In this document: piece by piece, positions 35,032-43,935 of the stretch
Position numbering within the stretch: the stretch's first letter is position 1
Layout: each line of letters begins with the position of its first letter
Assembly: GCA_946414805.1 (NCBI GenBank)
Contig: CAMKPZ010000003.1
Span: 124,001 to 188,000, forward strand
Length of the DNA: 64,000 bases
Direction of reading: 5' to 3'
Origin: an uncultured Bacteroidales bacterium
GTDB lineage: Bacteria; Bacteroidota; Bacteroidia; Bacteroidales; Paludibacteraceae
Made by a program: the position numbers and the translations under genes
Notes under the pieces: model-generated
Databases searched by the model: none
Told to the model about the DNA's origin: nothing
Seen by the model: the letters and a program-made list of their open reading frames with translations, nothing else

Positions 35032-36171
35032 CTATTTACTATTTGGTATATCCTGTTTGCGGAGGTGTTTTTCCAGCGCATGGAGATATTCGCCGATGAT
35101 GATTTTCTCATCGAACTTATCGAGCACCATTTCGCGTCCTTTTTGTCCCATTTGGAGCAGTTGTTCACGCGGCATCTTGAGCAGGGTGCGCATCGCCTGC
35201 TCCAGACTCTCCTGGTTGTTTTTCTCGCAAAGCAAGCCATTTATGCCATCCATTACCACCTCTTTGCACCCCACAGAGTTGGTGGTAATCAACGGCCGTT
35301 GCATAGCCGCAGCCTCCAGCAGCGAACGGGGAACTCCTTCGCGGAAATAGGACGGCAACACCACACATGTGCTTTGTGCGATACTGGCACGCACGTCTTT
35401 TGACACACCGAGATACTCTACCCATCCATGCTTTACCCAAGCCTCCAATTCCTCCGGTAATATTCCCGACGGGTCTTCTCTATCCAACGGTCCGAGCAAC
35501 TTCCATCGGACATCGGGATATTCTTTGCGTAAGTCCTGCGCCGCCCGGACAAAGAGTTCCACTCCCTTGTAGCGCAACATGCGTCCGATATAGATGAACG
35601 AGAACTTCTCCGGCAGTGATTTCTCTGCCGCAAAGAAAGCAGTGTCCACTCCTTCTCCATGAATGACATGCACTTTCTCCGGCGCAACCAGCCGCAGCGA
35701 AACAAAACAGTCACAGTCGTCCGGGTTGAGAAACCAAACCTCTTGTGCCCGGTGCAATGCCAAGCGGTGCAAGAGACACGAGAGACGGAAAAGCCAGTTG
35801 CGTTTGATAAAGGTAAAGCCCAATCCCGTAACCACACTGATGAATTTCACCCCACACGCCGCAGCTGCCATAGAACCGTAGATAACCGGTTTAATCGTGA
35901 AATGAAAGATAAAATCGAAATGCTCCTGCCGGTAAATGGTCTTCAAGCGACGAAAAAAACGCATATCGTGCAACGGATTGGTGCCTTTGCAATCCACCTC
36001 AATAGGAATCACACGTATTCCTGTCCCCGCAACGGGCGACAGATCGCAGTCTTGCGGCACAATCATCGCCACCTCGTAGCCGTCTTTTACCAAAGCCGAC
36101 ATCACACCCTTACGGAAGTTCATCATCGTCAGGGCACTGTTTCCCACAAATGCTATCTTTCCTTTCATCAT
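35032..36171 (-). CDS. Glycosyltransferase family 4
   Basis: A 379-residue GT-B enzyme (MKGKIAFVGNSALTMMNFR start). The C-terminal lobe has FIYIGRMLRYKGVELF and the E-x7-E type motif in PSYFREGVPRSLLEAAAMQR, both typical of GT4. Members of this close group are often annotated as capsular or O-antigen transferases. The start overlaps the preceding gene's stop as ATGA, so translation is coupled. Confidence 0.87.
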   Translation of the reverse strand: MMKGKIAFVGNSALTMMNFRKGVMSALVKDGYEVAMIVPQDCDLSPVAGTGIRVIPIEVDCKGTNPLHDMRFFRRLKTIYRQEHFDFIFHFTIKPVIYGSMAAAACGVKFISVVTGLGFTFIKRNWLFRLSCLLHRLALHRAQEVWFLNPDDCDCFVSLRLVAPEKVHVIHGEGVDTAFFAAEKSLPEKFSFIYIGRMLRYKGVELFVRAAQDLRKEYPDVRWKLLGPLDREDPSGILPEELEAWVKHGWVEYLGVSKDVRASIAQSTCVVLPSYFREGVPRSLLEAAAMQRPLITTNSVGCKEVVMDGINGLLCEKNNQESLEQAMRTLLKMPREQLLQMGQKGREMVLDKFDEKIIIGEYLHALEKHLRKQDIPNSK

Positions 36172-37283
36172 CTCAATAAGTCTTGCAATATTTTGCCGAT
36201 TTCATCGGCTGTTTTCTGCCAACTGAACTTCTCCAAACGTTGCAGTCCCTTCGTTATCCATGTTTGCTGTTCCGACTCACTCATTTCCAATCCCTGCAAT
36301 ATAGCTTCCGCTATTTCTTCCGGTTTCTCCGGATTGAAATACAACGCAGCATCTCCGGCTACTTCCGGCAACGAAGAGGCGTTGCTGAGCAGAAGCGGTT
36401 TCCTGAAATAGAAGGCTTCCAGTACGGGTATTCCGAATCCCTCGCAGAAGGAAGGAAAAATGACTGCCTTGGCTTTTCGGCAATAAGCGGTCAAGACGGT
36501 CTGGTTCAGCCAACCGGTAGTGAGGACACAGTCGGAAAGCGCCTCTATCTGTTTATGCTGGGCGGCGGAAAGCATGCTGTTTTCACCCGCAATAACGAGT
36601 CCGGTGTGTTTGGGAAGCCGGGGTTTGGCAATCGCCATGGCATCCAATAGTCCCTGCATATTCTTGTGTCCCCGGGAACTACCGATATAAATGATATAAT
36701 CCCGGAAGGGCGTTTGGACATCTTGTTCGGCGGAGAGGGTACGCAGGTGCTCCCATCCCTCATACACCACTTGTATTTTTCTTTCGTCTGCTTTCGGGTG
36801 GAAACGGAGTATCTCGGATCGGGTAAACCGGCTGACAGCAATCACGCATTTTGCTTGTTTCAGTCCCTGCGCCACATTGCGGTGAAGCCAAAGACGTTTC
36901 AGTGCTGCATATCTTCCCAACTGGCCGGGATAGCGTTCATAGATAATATCGTGCACCACATAAGCTGTTGGCATAGTCAGTGCCAAAGGATACTGGTTGC
37001 TGGGTACGAACGCTGCATCGAAAGGCGGTTGCTTCGACAACCACCGGCGGAACTGCCACTCACGTTTCGGTCCGATGGGAGCGATGGCGGACATATGGAT
37101 GAGTATCCCCTGTTGTTCCCATCGGTCGAGATAATCGTTCGGGCACTCATCGGGACGCACCACCACATGGTATTGCCAATCGTCACGCACAGGCAAGCGA
37201 CTCACCACATTGAGAATATATTGGGATAAGCCGTCCATATGGCGCGAGATGGTAGTGCCGTCTATGAGTATCTGTTTTGTCAT
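36168..37283 (-). CDS. Glycosyltransferase family 4
   Basis: A 371-residue GT4 enzyme related to mannosyl- or rhamnosyl-transferases. Motifs: FRDYIIYIGSSRGHKNM, and FPSFCEGFGIPVLEAFYFRK carrying the donor-binding acidic residues. The ATG at 37283 overlaps the upstream stop as ATGA. The N-terminal lobe opens QILIDGTTISRHMDGLSQY. Substrates are unknown. Confidence 0.87.
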   Translation of the reverse strand: MTKQILIDGTTISRHMDGLSQYILNVVSRLPVRDDWQYHVVVRPDECPNDYLDRWEQQGILIHMSAIAPIGPKREWQFRRWLSKQPPFDAAFVPSNQYPLALTMPTAYVVHDIIYERYPGQLGRYAALKRLWLHRNVAQGLKQAKCVIAVSRFTRSEILRFHPKADERKIQVVYEGWEHLRTLSAEQDVQTPFRDYIIYIGSSRGHKNMQGLLDAMAIAKPRLPKHTGLVIAGENSMLSAAQHKQIEALSDCVLTTGWLNQTVLTAYCRKAKAVIFPSFCEGFGIPVLEAFYFRKPLLLSNASSLPEVAGDAALYFNPEKPEEIAEAILQGLEMSESEQQTWITKGLQRLEKFSWQKTADEIGKILQDLLR

Positions 37284-38188
37284 ATATATCGTCTTATACA
37301 AAGTTTAATCCACAACAACCACCTTGAGCCGAGCAAGGTAAACCGTTCCTTTCGGATAGTATGCATCCGCCGGAGTCCATTCATGCCGGGCAGGCTCAAA
37401 TAGGTCTCCAAGAGCATTCTGTCCTCGTCCCGGAGACGAGTCCGGAAGTGGTTGTAAAAAGCTTTTGTAGCCTCGTAATGCGAGGTGAAGATAACCGGCG
37501 TATGCCTGTGCTCCCACATCAGCATCAGTTTCTTACGTTTGCTGCCGGGAGCGTTTCCCGTAACATTCCCCATATGCTGGCGGTAATACATGAGCGCTTG
37601 GTCCACATAGACTATTTCGCCCATCGTGACAGCCTCCAACAGCAAGGTATGGTCATGCATGGCATAGCATTCCAGCGGTTCGGAGATGATGTTCCGCATG
37701 TCGGCATTGAACAAAGCCGAGGCTCCCTGTACACCGGAGTTGAGAAACAGCATGTCTCTCAGGGTGTACGGATAATAGAGAGTGTTGCGTTTGGAGATTA
37801 CTCCCTGCTGCGGGTTCCATAACTCCGCGTTGGCATAGACCACTCCGGCTCCCCGAAAATGCGCCTCTTCGCCTGCACGCAGCATCGTCTCCACTTTGTT
37901 CTCAAACCATATATCATCCTGGTCCGACCACATTACCCAAGGTGCGTCCGAATATTGGAGCAGATGAATAAAATGCTTGGCGGGACCGAGTCCATGAATA
38001 CCGTCTTCCTGCAGGATAAAACGCGAGTCTTTCTTCACCCACGCGCGCAAGATTTCCACCGTACCGTCGGTAGAACCGTCATCATGGATAATACACCGCC
38101 AATCAGTATAGGTCTGCCGGCAGAAGGAATTGAGTTGGTATTCTACAAACTCCGCCCCGTTATATGTCGCCATCAGGATATCAACCAT
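37280..38188 (-). CDS. Glycosyltransferase family 2
   Basis: A 302-residue GT-A enzyme starting VDILMATYNGAEFVEYQL, with the donor-site segments CIIHDDGSTDGTVEIL and WSDQDDIWFENK. It is closely similar in layout to the next gene upstream, suggesting an ancestral duplication. The ATG at 38188 overlaps that gene by eight bases. Part of the surface-glycan operon. Confidence 0.87.
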   Translation of the reverse strand: MVDILMATYNGAEFVEYQLNSFCRQTYTDWRCIIHDDGSTDGTVEILRAWVKKDSRFILQEDGIHGLGPAKHFIHLLQYSDAPWVMWSDQDDIWFENKVETMLRAGEEAHFRGAGVVYANAELWNPQQGVISKRNTLYYPYTLRDMLFLNSGVQGASALFNADMRNIISEPLECYAMHDHTLLLEAVTMGEIVYVDQALMYYRQHMGNVTGNAPGSKRKKLMLMWEHRHTPVIFTSHYEATKAFYNHFRTRLRDEDRMLLETYLSLPGMNGLRRMHTIRKERFTLLGSRWLLWIKLCIRRYI

Positions 38189-39023
38189 GGTTCTCTGAAG
38201 TAAACAGCCGATGGAAAGTATATTTGATTTTCCACCAACAGAACTGTAATTTATTGGCAAATATTTCCGGATGCGAGACAGAGTATGTGAACTGTATGTC
38301 CTCTATTCTCTTGCGTAGCGATTTGCCCCACGCCGTGTATCTTGTAGCCCCGAGTACATTACTGCCGTGCTGGCGGTACGCAACCGTAGTCCGATAAAGC
38401 GGAATGACATATCCGCCATTGAGCAATGTACGCTGTGCTATCCATAAGTCATGCATGAAAGCATTCTCCCGCATAGGAAGCGCACAAGCGCGCGCTGCGC
38501 GGTTGAAAAGCATCGCACATCCGGTTACGCTGGAGCATAATGCCATATAATGAATATTGTTATCCAGCAGTTTGGGACGGATATTACAATATTGCCAAAA
38601 CGACGGAGCTATAGGCTGCAAATGCTCGTCCACCACCCGCAGGTCTGTATGAACGACTATCGGAGCGGCCGGTGTCCGTTTCTCCTGCTCCTGCATGGTT
38701 TTCACGCAAAGCGCCAGTTTGTCAAAATCCCACACGTCATCCTGGTCGGCGAAGGCAAAATAGTCCGCCTCGCCGAATTGCTCCAACAGATACACAAACG
38801 AACGCTTGGCACCGAGTTTCCCAGCCTCCTCGATAACCGTGATACGTGCATCCTTCTGCGCATAGGCCTTCAAAATGGAGCATGTACCATCGCCGGAACC
38901 GTCATCCCGGACATACAACCGCCAATCTGTATATGTCTGCGAGAGCAGGGAGTCTAATTGTTCTGCCAGCCAGCGCTCACCGTTATATGTGGACAGGAGA
39001 ATATGAATCATAACTTTCTTCAT
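38181..39023 (-). CDS. Glycosyltransferase family 2
   Basis: A 280-residue GT-A enzyme: IHILLSTYNGERWLAEQLDS, YVRDDGSGDGTCSILKAYA and FADQDDVWDFDK. It shares the same motif order and wording (SQTYTDWR versus RQTYTDWR) with the following gene. The ATG overlaps the EpsG-like gene's stop as ATGA. Donor sugar unknown. Confidence 0.87.
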   Translation of the reverse strand: MKKVMIHILLSTYNGERWLAEQLDSLLSQTYTDWRLYVRDDGSGDGTCSILKAYAQKDARITVIEEAGKLGAKRSFVYLLEQFGEADYFAFADQDDVWDFDKLALCVKTMQEQEKRTPAAPIVVHTDLRVVDEHLQPIAPSFWQYCNIRPKLLDNNIHYMALCSSVTGCAMLFNRAARACALPMRENAFMHDLWIAQRTLLNGGYVIPLYRTTVAYRQHGSNVLGATRYTAWGKSLRKRIEDIQFTYSVSHPEIFANKLQFCWWKIKYTFHRLFTSENHG

Positions 39024-40246
39024 CGGTTGATCCGGTTGGTGTCGTCCTTCATAAAATCCTCATCCCAGAACTTCCTGGCGCGTGCCATCTGTCTTCGTTG
39101 CACCTCTTCTTTGGTCGCTTTGCCGGCAAAACTGAATACGGTACATGTGTCATTCACATGGCTGTGCATTTTTTTATCAATGCGGAGCACAGAAAACGGA
39201 ACATGGATCATATAAAGCACCATTATAAAGCAGGCAAACTGCCGGATAAGTTGTCCGTAAGGAATGTGTCGTGTTTTTTCGGCCTTTTGAACATAGTTGA
39301 AGATATAGAGGAGAAGTACCGGAGTGAAGTACGACCGGATACGGTTCAGCAGATAGTAATACTGGTATAGCATGACGATGAAAATCACACCGGTTATAGC
39401 CGCTGCTCCGATAATCTCTATCCGTGATTTGCAATACTGGGTATAATGCACCAGACAGAGTAGGATAATCGCATAAATAATAAAGACGGATTGTATCTGT
39501 TTGCCGTATGTCAAATGGTGCTCAATGGAATGGATCACCGAGTGCGAGAACGGTAATTTACCGATGAAATCAATAGAAATATGCGTGATCGGTAGCAGCA
39601 GAAACATGACTAACAGCGTTAGCAGTACCGCAAAAATAGCGCGTGGAGTACTGTTGTAACTGAGTATATAGTAAATCAAGGTGGGGACTACTACCATCAA
39701 ACCTGCCTTGTGAAACAAAACGGCTAATATGGCGCACACTACCGTCAGGATATATTTGCGCTTGCTCAGGCATAGGATCATCAGCAGAAAAGCTACCACA
39801 GACAGGCATTGGCGGAATTCATACAGGATGATATTATAATCCAGAACCAGTAATATTGCCAGCGCAAAGGATCGTTTGCTATCTATCTTACGCAGAAACA
39901 AACCGATCACTCCGAAATATAAAATCGACACAATAGCGGTCATCCAGTAGAATGACACGCCCCAGTCTTTCAGTATACGGCAGAAAATAGCATAACCCGG
40001 TTCGAAATGGAAACGTATATCCTCCGGATGTGCCCATATGGAAGCTATCGAAGGTACGGTGTCATAAAAAGGAGCATAATTGGCTACATCCGGACCATAA
40101 TAGTATTTGATGGTACAGAGAAAGGCAATCGTGAAAAACGACAGATAGGAGATGTCTTTCTGCAAGCGGGGGTAGCGTTCCGTTAGGAAATCAGTTATCC
40201 CGAAGCAGATTGCTACCAATAATATGATCACCAAATAATTATGCAC
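39020..40246 (-). CDS. EpsG-like polysaccharide polymerase
   Basis: A polytopic membrane protein of about 408 residues with ten or more hydrophobic helices and the EpsG-type IILYEFRQCLSVVAFLLMIL and LAVLFHKAGLMV segments, so a Wzy-like polymerase of surface glycan repeat units is likely. It is the first gene of the six-gene operon. The open frame extends to 40303, but the promoter -7 box is at 40273-40280, so the start must lie after it; GTG at 40246 (HNYLVIILLV) fits family N-termini, with TTG at 40264 as the alternative. Confidence 0.82.
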   Translation of the reverse strand: MHNYLVIILLVAICFGITDFLTERYPRLQKDISYLSFFTIAFLCTIKYYYGPDVANYAPFYDTVPSIASIWAHPEDIRFHFEPGYAIFCRILKDWGVSFYWMTAIVSILYFGVIGLFLRKIDSKRSFALAILLVLDYNIILYEFRQCLSVVAFLLMILCLSKRKYILTVVCAILAVLFHKAGLMVVVPTLIYYILSYNSTPRAIFAVLLTLLVMFLLLPITHISIDFIGKLPFSHSVIHSIEHHLTYGKQIQSVFIIYAIILLCLVHYTQYCKSRIEIIGAAAITGVIFIVMLYQYYYLLNRIRSYFTPVLLLYIFNYVQKAEKTRHIPYGQLIRQFACFIMVLYMIHVPFSVLRIDKKMHSHVNDTCTVFSFAGKATKEEVQRRQMARARKFWDEDFMKDDTNRINR

Positions 40247-40272
40247 GTTTCTTTGCCAATCCAAAAAGTCCG

Positions 40273-40303
40273 CAAAGATACAACAATTTTTGCATATATG
40301 CAA
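40273..40303 (-). promoter_or_regulatory. Promoter of the surface-glycan operon
   Basis: Minus-strand -33 TTGCATATATGC, 17-bp spacer, -7 TATCTTTG (40280-40273). Confidence 0.8.
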
Positions 40304-40323
40304 AATAATTCTCTTTTTTGTCT

Positions 40324-40354
40324 AAAAAAAGCCCGAAACTCTCGTCTCGGACTT
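40324..40354 (-). terminator. rpsP terminator
   Basis: On the minus strand AAGTCCGAGAC pairs with GTTTCGGGCTT (two G-U pairs, loop GAGA), followed by seven T. It separates rpsP from the glycan operon promoter. Confidence 0.85.
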
Positions 40355-40379
40355 CTTTTTAATTAACATCGTGCAGCGA

Positions 40380-40934
40380 TTACGCCTCAGCCGGAGCCTC
40401 GCCGTTAGCCTCTGCCTCTGCGGCAGCTGCTTCCTGTGCGGCCTCTTGAGCAGCAGCTGCGAGTTCTGCGGCAGCAGCGGCACGCTTCTCAGCGATGGCT
40501 GCAGCTTTTGCCTTGTTGGTCTCTACCTCTTGAGCGTGGAGAGCCTTGGCAGCAGCTACTTTCTTCTCTGCCTCTGCAGCACTGATCTTACCGTTCTTTG
40601 CGTCTTTCTGAGCCTTCCATGCGTCGAAACGCTTCTGAGCCTCTTCCTGACTGAATGCGCCTTTGGCTACACCGCCCTGCAAGTGCTTGCAAAGGAGTAC
40701 GCCCTCGTTGGAAAGGATCGTACGTACGGTGTCTGTCGGCTGTGCTCCTACGCCTACCCAGTACAATGCACGCTCAAAATTGAGGATTACGGTTGCAGGG
40801 TTGGTGTTCGGGTTGAACGAACCGAGACGTTCGATGATTTTGCCGTCACGCGGCGAGCGGCTGTCTGCTACTACAATGTGGTAGAAAGCATAGTCTTTGT
40901 GACCATAACGAGCCAAACGAATCTTTGTTGCCAT
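40380..40934 (-). CDS. rpsP: 30S ribosomal protein bS16 with long Ala/Glu tail
   Basis: The first ~80 residues are bS16 ([34 protein letters not shown]). The protein is 184 residues because of a ~100-residue C-terminal extension rich in Ala, Glu and Lys ([18 protein letters not shown]), probably helical. Extended bS16 is common in Bacteroidota, but the tail's job is unknown. It has its own promoter at 41022-41051, leader of about 80 nt, and terminator. Confidence 0.96.
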   Translation of the reverse strand: MATKIRLARYGHKDYAFYHIVVADSRSPRDGKIIERLGSFNPNTNPATVILNFERALYWVGVGAQPTDTVRTILSNEGVLLCKHLQGGVAKGAFSQEEAQKRFDAWKAQKDAKNGKISAAEAEKKVAAAKALHAQEVETNKAKAAAIAEKRAAAAAELAAAAQEAAQEAAAAEAEANGEAPAEA

Positions 40935-41021
40935 TTAGACTTTTGATTTTAGGGACTTGCAACTTCACGAGTTGTCTGTCCGGGTTAAACAATAATGCTC
41001 TTCCGGTGCGGAAAAAGCGTG

Positions 41022-41051
41022 CAAAATTACTGCTTTTTTTTGAATTGACCA
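41022..41051 (-). promoter_or_regulatory. rpsP promoter
   Basis: Minus-strand -33 TTGGTCAATTC, 16-bp spacer, -7 TAATTTTGCA (41029-41022). It is the closest match to the orphan promoter at 5006-5036. Confidence 0.75.
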
Positions 41052-41236
41052 AATTTTAAGGCAATAATTTTGCTTTTTTATCAATTTTTACTCTTTTTGT
41101 ACTGTCCAACAGCAAATGCAATTAAAATTACAAGTTCTCGAAATACCCACGAGAATGGTTAACGGACCATTAAGAATATCTAAAAAGAACTAACGATTTT
41201 AGGCGCAATCAGGCGCGAATTAATAAAAATTTACCA

Positions 41237-41298
41237 TGTCAGTTTTGTCAGTTCTGTCAGTTTCATTCTCCAAACTGACAGAACTGACAAAACTGACA
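41237..41298. repeat. Perfect 27-bp inverted repeat built from 9-bp units
   Basis: The left arm is three 9-bp units (TGTCAGTTT, TGTCAGTTC, TGTCAGTTT; 41237-41263). The right arm is the exact reverse complement (41272-41298), with loop CATTCTCC. The structure can form one long hairpin or shifted ones in 9-bp steps. Confidence 0.95.
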
Positions 41299-41383
41299 GA
41301 ACAAAAAATGTACGTGAGACTATGAGACTATTGAGACAGCCGATTGTCGGAATAGGATTCCGGCGAAACAGACGAAGAAAGAA

Positions 41384-41412
41384 CCTGCCTGCTCCGCCAC
41401 CGAGCAGGCAGG
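41384..41412 (-). terminator. Terminator after the BspA-type gene
   Basis: CCTGCCTGCTC (41384-41394) pairs perfectly with GAGCAGGCAGG (41402-41412). On the minus strand TTCTTTCTTC follows. It is 46 bp past the stop at 41458. Confidence 0.7.
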
Positions 41413-41457
41413 AGTCCGATAGATCGAGTTATCGGGGGATTGAGAGATTGAAAGGGG

Positions 41458-42411
41458 TTATTTTACCTCCTGACCTTGGAGGGTGTAGGTCTTGTCTCCA
41501 CATTCAATCAGTACTTGACCATTGTGGACAACTTTTCTTGTTTGCTTGTCGCTCTTATAGAGAATGTTCTCATTCGCTTCATCATCAATATAGATTTCGT
41601 CTATATTAAAGTCCTTCCATTGATATGCCGATTTATATGCTGCAACACTTTCTGAAGGGACTTCTAAACTTCGTTTTTCCACACCACTAAACACCTCGTT
41701 ACCTAATGTTGGAGGAGTAACCGCTAAACAAGAAAATGGACATAGTTGCTTGCAATAGAAGAAACCCTGCGTCCCAATGTAAGTTAATGTACTCGGAAGT
41801 GTTATGCTATTCAGCATTTCACAATGCCAAAATGCACAATCTCCAATAGTTTTGATGTTTTTTCCCATAGTAGCACTAATCATCTCCACACAATGGTCAA
41901 AAGCGTACCTTTCAATGGTTATAACGCCATCTCCGATAATAGCATATCTTACATGCTGACACCATGCAAATGCGTATTCTCCGATAGATGTAACATTGTT
42001 AGGAATTTCAATACTGCCGAAATAGGAACATGTATGAAACGCAAAACCACCAATCGTCAGTAAACTTTTAGGGAATGTTACAGAGCGTAGTTTTTCGCAC
42101 TTACGAAAAGCAGAATTACCGATACTCAAGAGCCCTTCGGAAAAATGAATGCGTTCCAGATTTTGGCAATAATAAAAAGCACTATCCCCGATACTTGTTA
42201 CGTTAAATGTTAAATCGTTGTACTCCACAGAAGCAGGAATATCAATCGTTGTTTGCCAATAATAGCCTGAATTTGAAGACGTTACTTCCGCTGTCATATT
42301 TTCGGTGTCGAGATTATAACATACATCACCTATTTGAATGTGACTAAGAATTTCGGCAGACATACATACTGCGTATGTCATAAGCGCGAATAACATAATT
42401 AGTTTTTTCAT
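41458..42411 (-). CDS. Secreted BspA-type leucine-rich-repeat protein
   Basis: A 317-residue protein with a signal peptide (KKLIMLFALMTYAVCMSAE) and about eight BspA/LRR_5 repeats of 23 residues, for example SIGEYAFAWCQHVRYAIIGD and TIGDCAFWHCEMLNSITLP. The last 20 residues (VLIECGDKTYTLQGQEVK) resemble the short T9SS C-terminal tail also seen at the end of the 61191 gene. BspA repeats bind host proteins or glycans. The gene is AT-richer than its neighbours and follows a 93-residue gene by 11 bp. Confidence 0.85.
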   Translation of the reverse strand: MKKLIMLFALMTYAVCMSAEILSHIQIGDVCYNLDTENMTAEVTSSNSGYYWQTTIDIPASVEYNDLTFNVTSIGDSAFYYCQNLERIHFSEGLLSIGNSAFRKCEKLRSVTFPKSLLTIGGFAFHTCSYFGSIEIPNNVTSIGEYAFAWCQHVRYAIIGDGVITIERYAFDHCVEMISATMGKNIKTIGDCAFWHCEMLNSITLPSTLTYIGTQGFFYCKQLCPFSCLAVTPPTLGNEVFSGVEKRSLEVPSESVAAYKSAYQWKDFNIDEIYIDDEANENILYKSDKQTRKVVHNGQVLIECGDKTYTLQGQEVK

Positions 42412-42422
42412 ACTTGTTTAAT

Positions 42423-42704
42423 TTATAATGTTCTCAATATATCAATGATGTTTTGGATGCGTCGTACAGAAACACGACGACCATTAAGAATCCAATCATT
42501 TTGAGACAGACGCTGATGTGTGTTTGAACCTTTTGGTAAAAGCAAGACATAAGCATCAATATCTTTGCAAAATTGCTCTACCAAAGATACATCTTGTTCT
42601 CTGACTACATCTTCTTTAGTACCAACACCAAAGATGTCCTCTTGATAGACACGAAACAGAATTTGTTCTGCCTCACAAATAAGTTCTTTACTTGTTTTTG
42701 CCAT
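42423..42704 (-). CDS. Hypothetical 93-residue protein
   Basis: I do not recognise this protein. It is a soluble, mixed-charge, probably helical protein (KELICEAEQILFRVYQED, VEQFCKDIDAYVLLLP, RRIQNIIDILRTL). No membrane segment or signal is seen. It precedes the BspA-type gene closely and so is probably co-transcribed. No TAnnTTTG promoter lies upstream; instead there is a long leader with competing hairpins (42745-42898). Confidence 0.55.
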   Translation of the reverse strand: MAKTSKELICEAEQILFRVYQEDIFGVGTKEDVVREQDVSLVEQFCKDIDAYVLLLPKGSNTHQRLSQNDWILNGRRVSVRRIQNIIDILRTL

Positions 42705-43077
42705 AGTTGTGAATATTTAAATTGTTCAACATATTTACACGAAAAACGTGAGGCTTGTTAGCTTCAATCTGGGTTCTTTAGGGTTCTGGACTACCTCTTT
42801 TATCCAAATATCCGAAACAAGGCTCACGTTGATACGTGAGCAAAAGCCTTGTTCTTGGATAAAAGATTCTTTAGAATTGTCCAGATTTTAAAGAACCCAA
42901 GCTTTTAGCTGAATGCTTTATTATTAATGTATTTTGTTTGTCTGTTGTTTTATGCCATAGGCGGTGGGTTGATTTGATATTTTTAATCGGTCATATATGG
43001 CCGATACATTGCTCCATCTTTTATGTCTCGGAGAGGGACGGTATTATTTTACTGGTCACAAATTGTGACTTCCTATT
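42705..43077. other. Non-coding region with large hairpin and palindrome
   Basis: A 373-bp AT-rich stretch between RhuM and the 93-residue gene. It holds the 128-bp imperfect inverted repeat at 42771-42898, a third copy of its central arm at 42745-42759, and a 15-bp palindrome GTCACAAATTGTGAC at 43055-43069 close to the rhuM stop. No gene is evident. Confidence 0.7.
42745..42898 (-). ncRNA. Candidate structured leader with mutually exclusive hairpins
   Basis: Nested pairings: GGGTTCTTTA (42771-42780) with TAAAGAACCC (42889-42898); CTGGAC (42786-42791) with GTCCAG (42879-42884); TCTTTTATCCAA (42796-42807) with TTGGATAAAAGA (42855-42866); AACAAGGCT (42816-42824) with AGCCTTGTT (42845-42853); CACGT with ACGTG at the tip. 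The element 42816-42830 can instead pair with 42745-42759 (14 of 15 positions). Read on the minus strand, the second form lies 40 bases before the 93-residue gene. It could equally be a miniature mobile element. Confidence 0.5.
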
Positions 43078-43935
43078 TTACATCTTATTAAGCAATTCAT
43101 CCGTAGTTTGCTCCAACTTGACGAAAGCGAACCATTTCTTTCCGAGGTCTTTGAGACTTGCTCCGATATGATAAACTGTATCATCAATACAAAGCCATCG
43201 GTCGTGTGAGCGGTCGAATTGCTCCACCTCTATCGGCGCATATTGCGCGTTGTGCTTCTCAAAATCCAAACTCAGTTGATGGGATATATTTTTGGTGTAA
43301 ATCTTTGCACTTACATCTTTTCCGCGTTTGTCTAATAATGTTAATACACTATCGTCCACATAATTATCAATCAGAATAATACGTTTCTTCGCCTCGCGTA
43401 CCCTATCACTAATGAATTTATAGGCATCGAAAATTTGACCATCATAGAAGATACCTTCAACGGGCGGTAATGATGTCCGTACAAAGAAATCCACTTTGTT
43501 CTGTAATTCATGTATCTGGTCGGTATGTTCCTGCAACCGGCGGTCCATACGATCTTCCATTGCCATTAACCGTTGATTTACGGCATAGCCTTTCAGCAAG
43601 TAATCCTTTAGAACCTTATTCGCCCATTGCCGGAACTCGACTCCTCGTTTGCTTTTTACCCGATAGCCTACAGATATAATAACGTCTAAATTGTAATACG
43701 TGGTTTCATATACTTGGTCGGCATCTATACCCATGTGTGCAAATTTTGCACATGTGATATTTTCATCCAGTTCACCTTCTTTGTATATATTGCGTATGTG
43801 TCTGGAAATAACTGTTCTGTCGCGGTCAAACAGCAGGGCTATTTGAGTTATATTGAGCCAAACAGTCTCGTCTTTCAGTTGTACTTCCAACTGAAACTGT
43901 TCATTAGGCTTATATAATACTATCTCGTCTTTCAT
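43078..43935 (-). CDS. RhuM family protein
   Basis: A 285-residue protein of the RhuM (virulence_RhuM) family. The N-terminal part has an HTH-like segment (WLNITQIALLFDRDRTVISR) and the family block TYYNLDVIISVGYRVKSKRG with VEFRQWANKVL. The C-terminal half (IILIDNYVDDSVLTLLDKRG) resembles a phospholipase-D-like or ORF6N-associated C-terminal domain. RhuM genes are mobile and often sit in restriction or pathogenicity islands; the biochemical role is unknown. Its ATG overlaps the stop of a truncated DUF3990 gene. Confidence 0.85.
   Translation of the reverse strand: MKDEIVLYKPNEQFQLEVQLKDETVWLNITQIALLFDRDRTVISRHIRNIYKEGELDENITCAKFAHMGIDADQVYETTYYNLDVIISVGYRVKSKRGVEFRQWANKVLKDYLLKGYAVNQRLMAMEDRMDRRLQEHTDQIHELQNKVDFFVRTSLPPVEGIFYDGQIFDAYKFISDRVREAKKRIILIDNYVDDSVLTLLDKRGKDVSAKIYTKNISHQLSLDFEKHNAQYAPIEVEQFDRSHDRWLCIDDTVYHIGASLKDLGKKWFAFVKLEQTTDELLNKM

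Larger units (their letters stand above)
41053..41457. other. Non-coding left edge of the accessory island
   Basis: About 400 bp without a recognised gene. It contains small hairpins TTCTCG/CGAGAA (41135-41155) and AATGGT/ACCATT (41154-41171), two AGGCGC copies near 41200, the large nine-bp-unit inverted repeat at 41237-41298 and the terminator at 41384-41412. A 29-codon frame (41236-41325) crosses the inverted repeat but looks like a by-product of it. Confidence 0.65.

Noticed and set aside
40247..40303. EpsG-like protein beginning at the ATG at 40303
   Set aside because: This ATG lies upstream of the predicted transcription start and within the promoter, so a GTG or TTG start further in is more likely.
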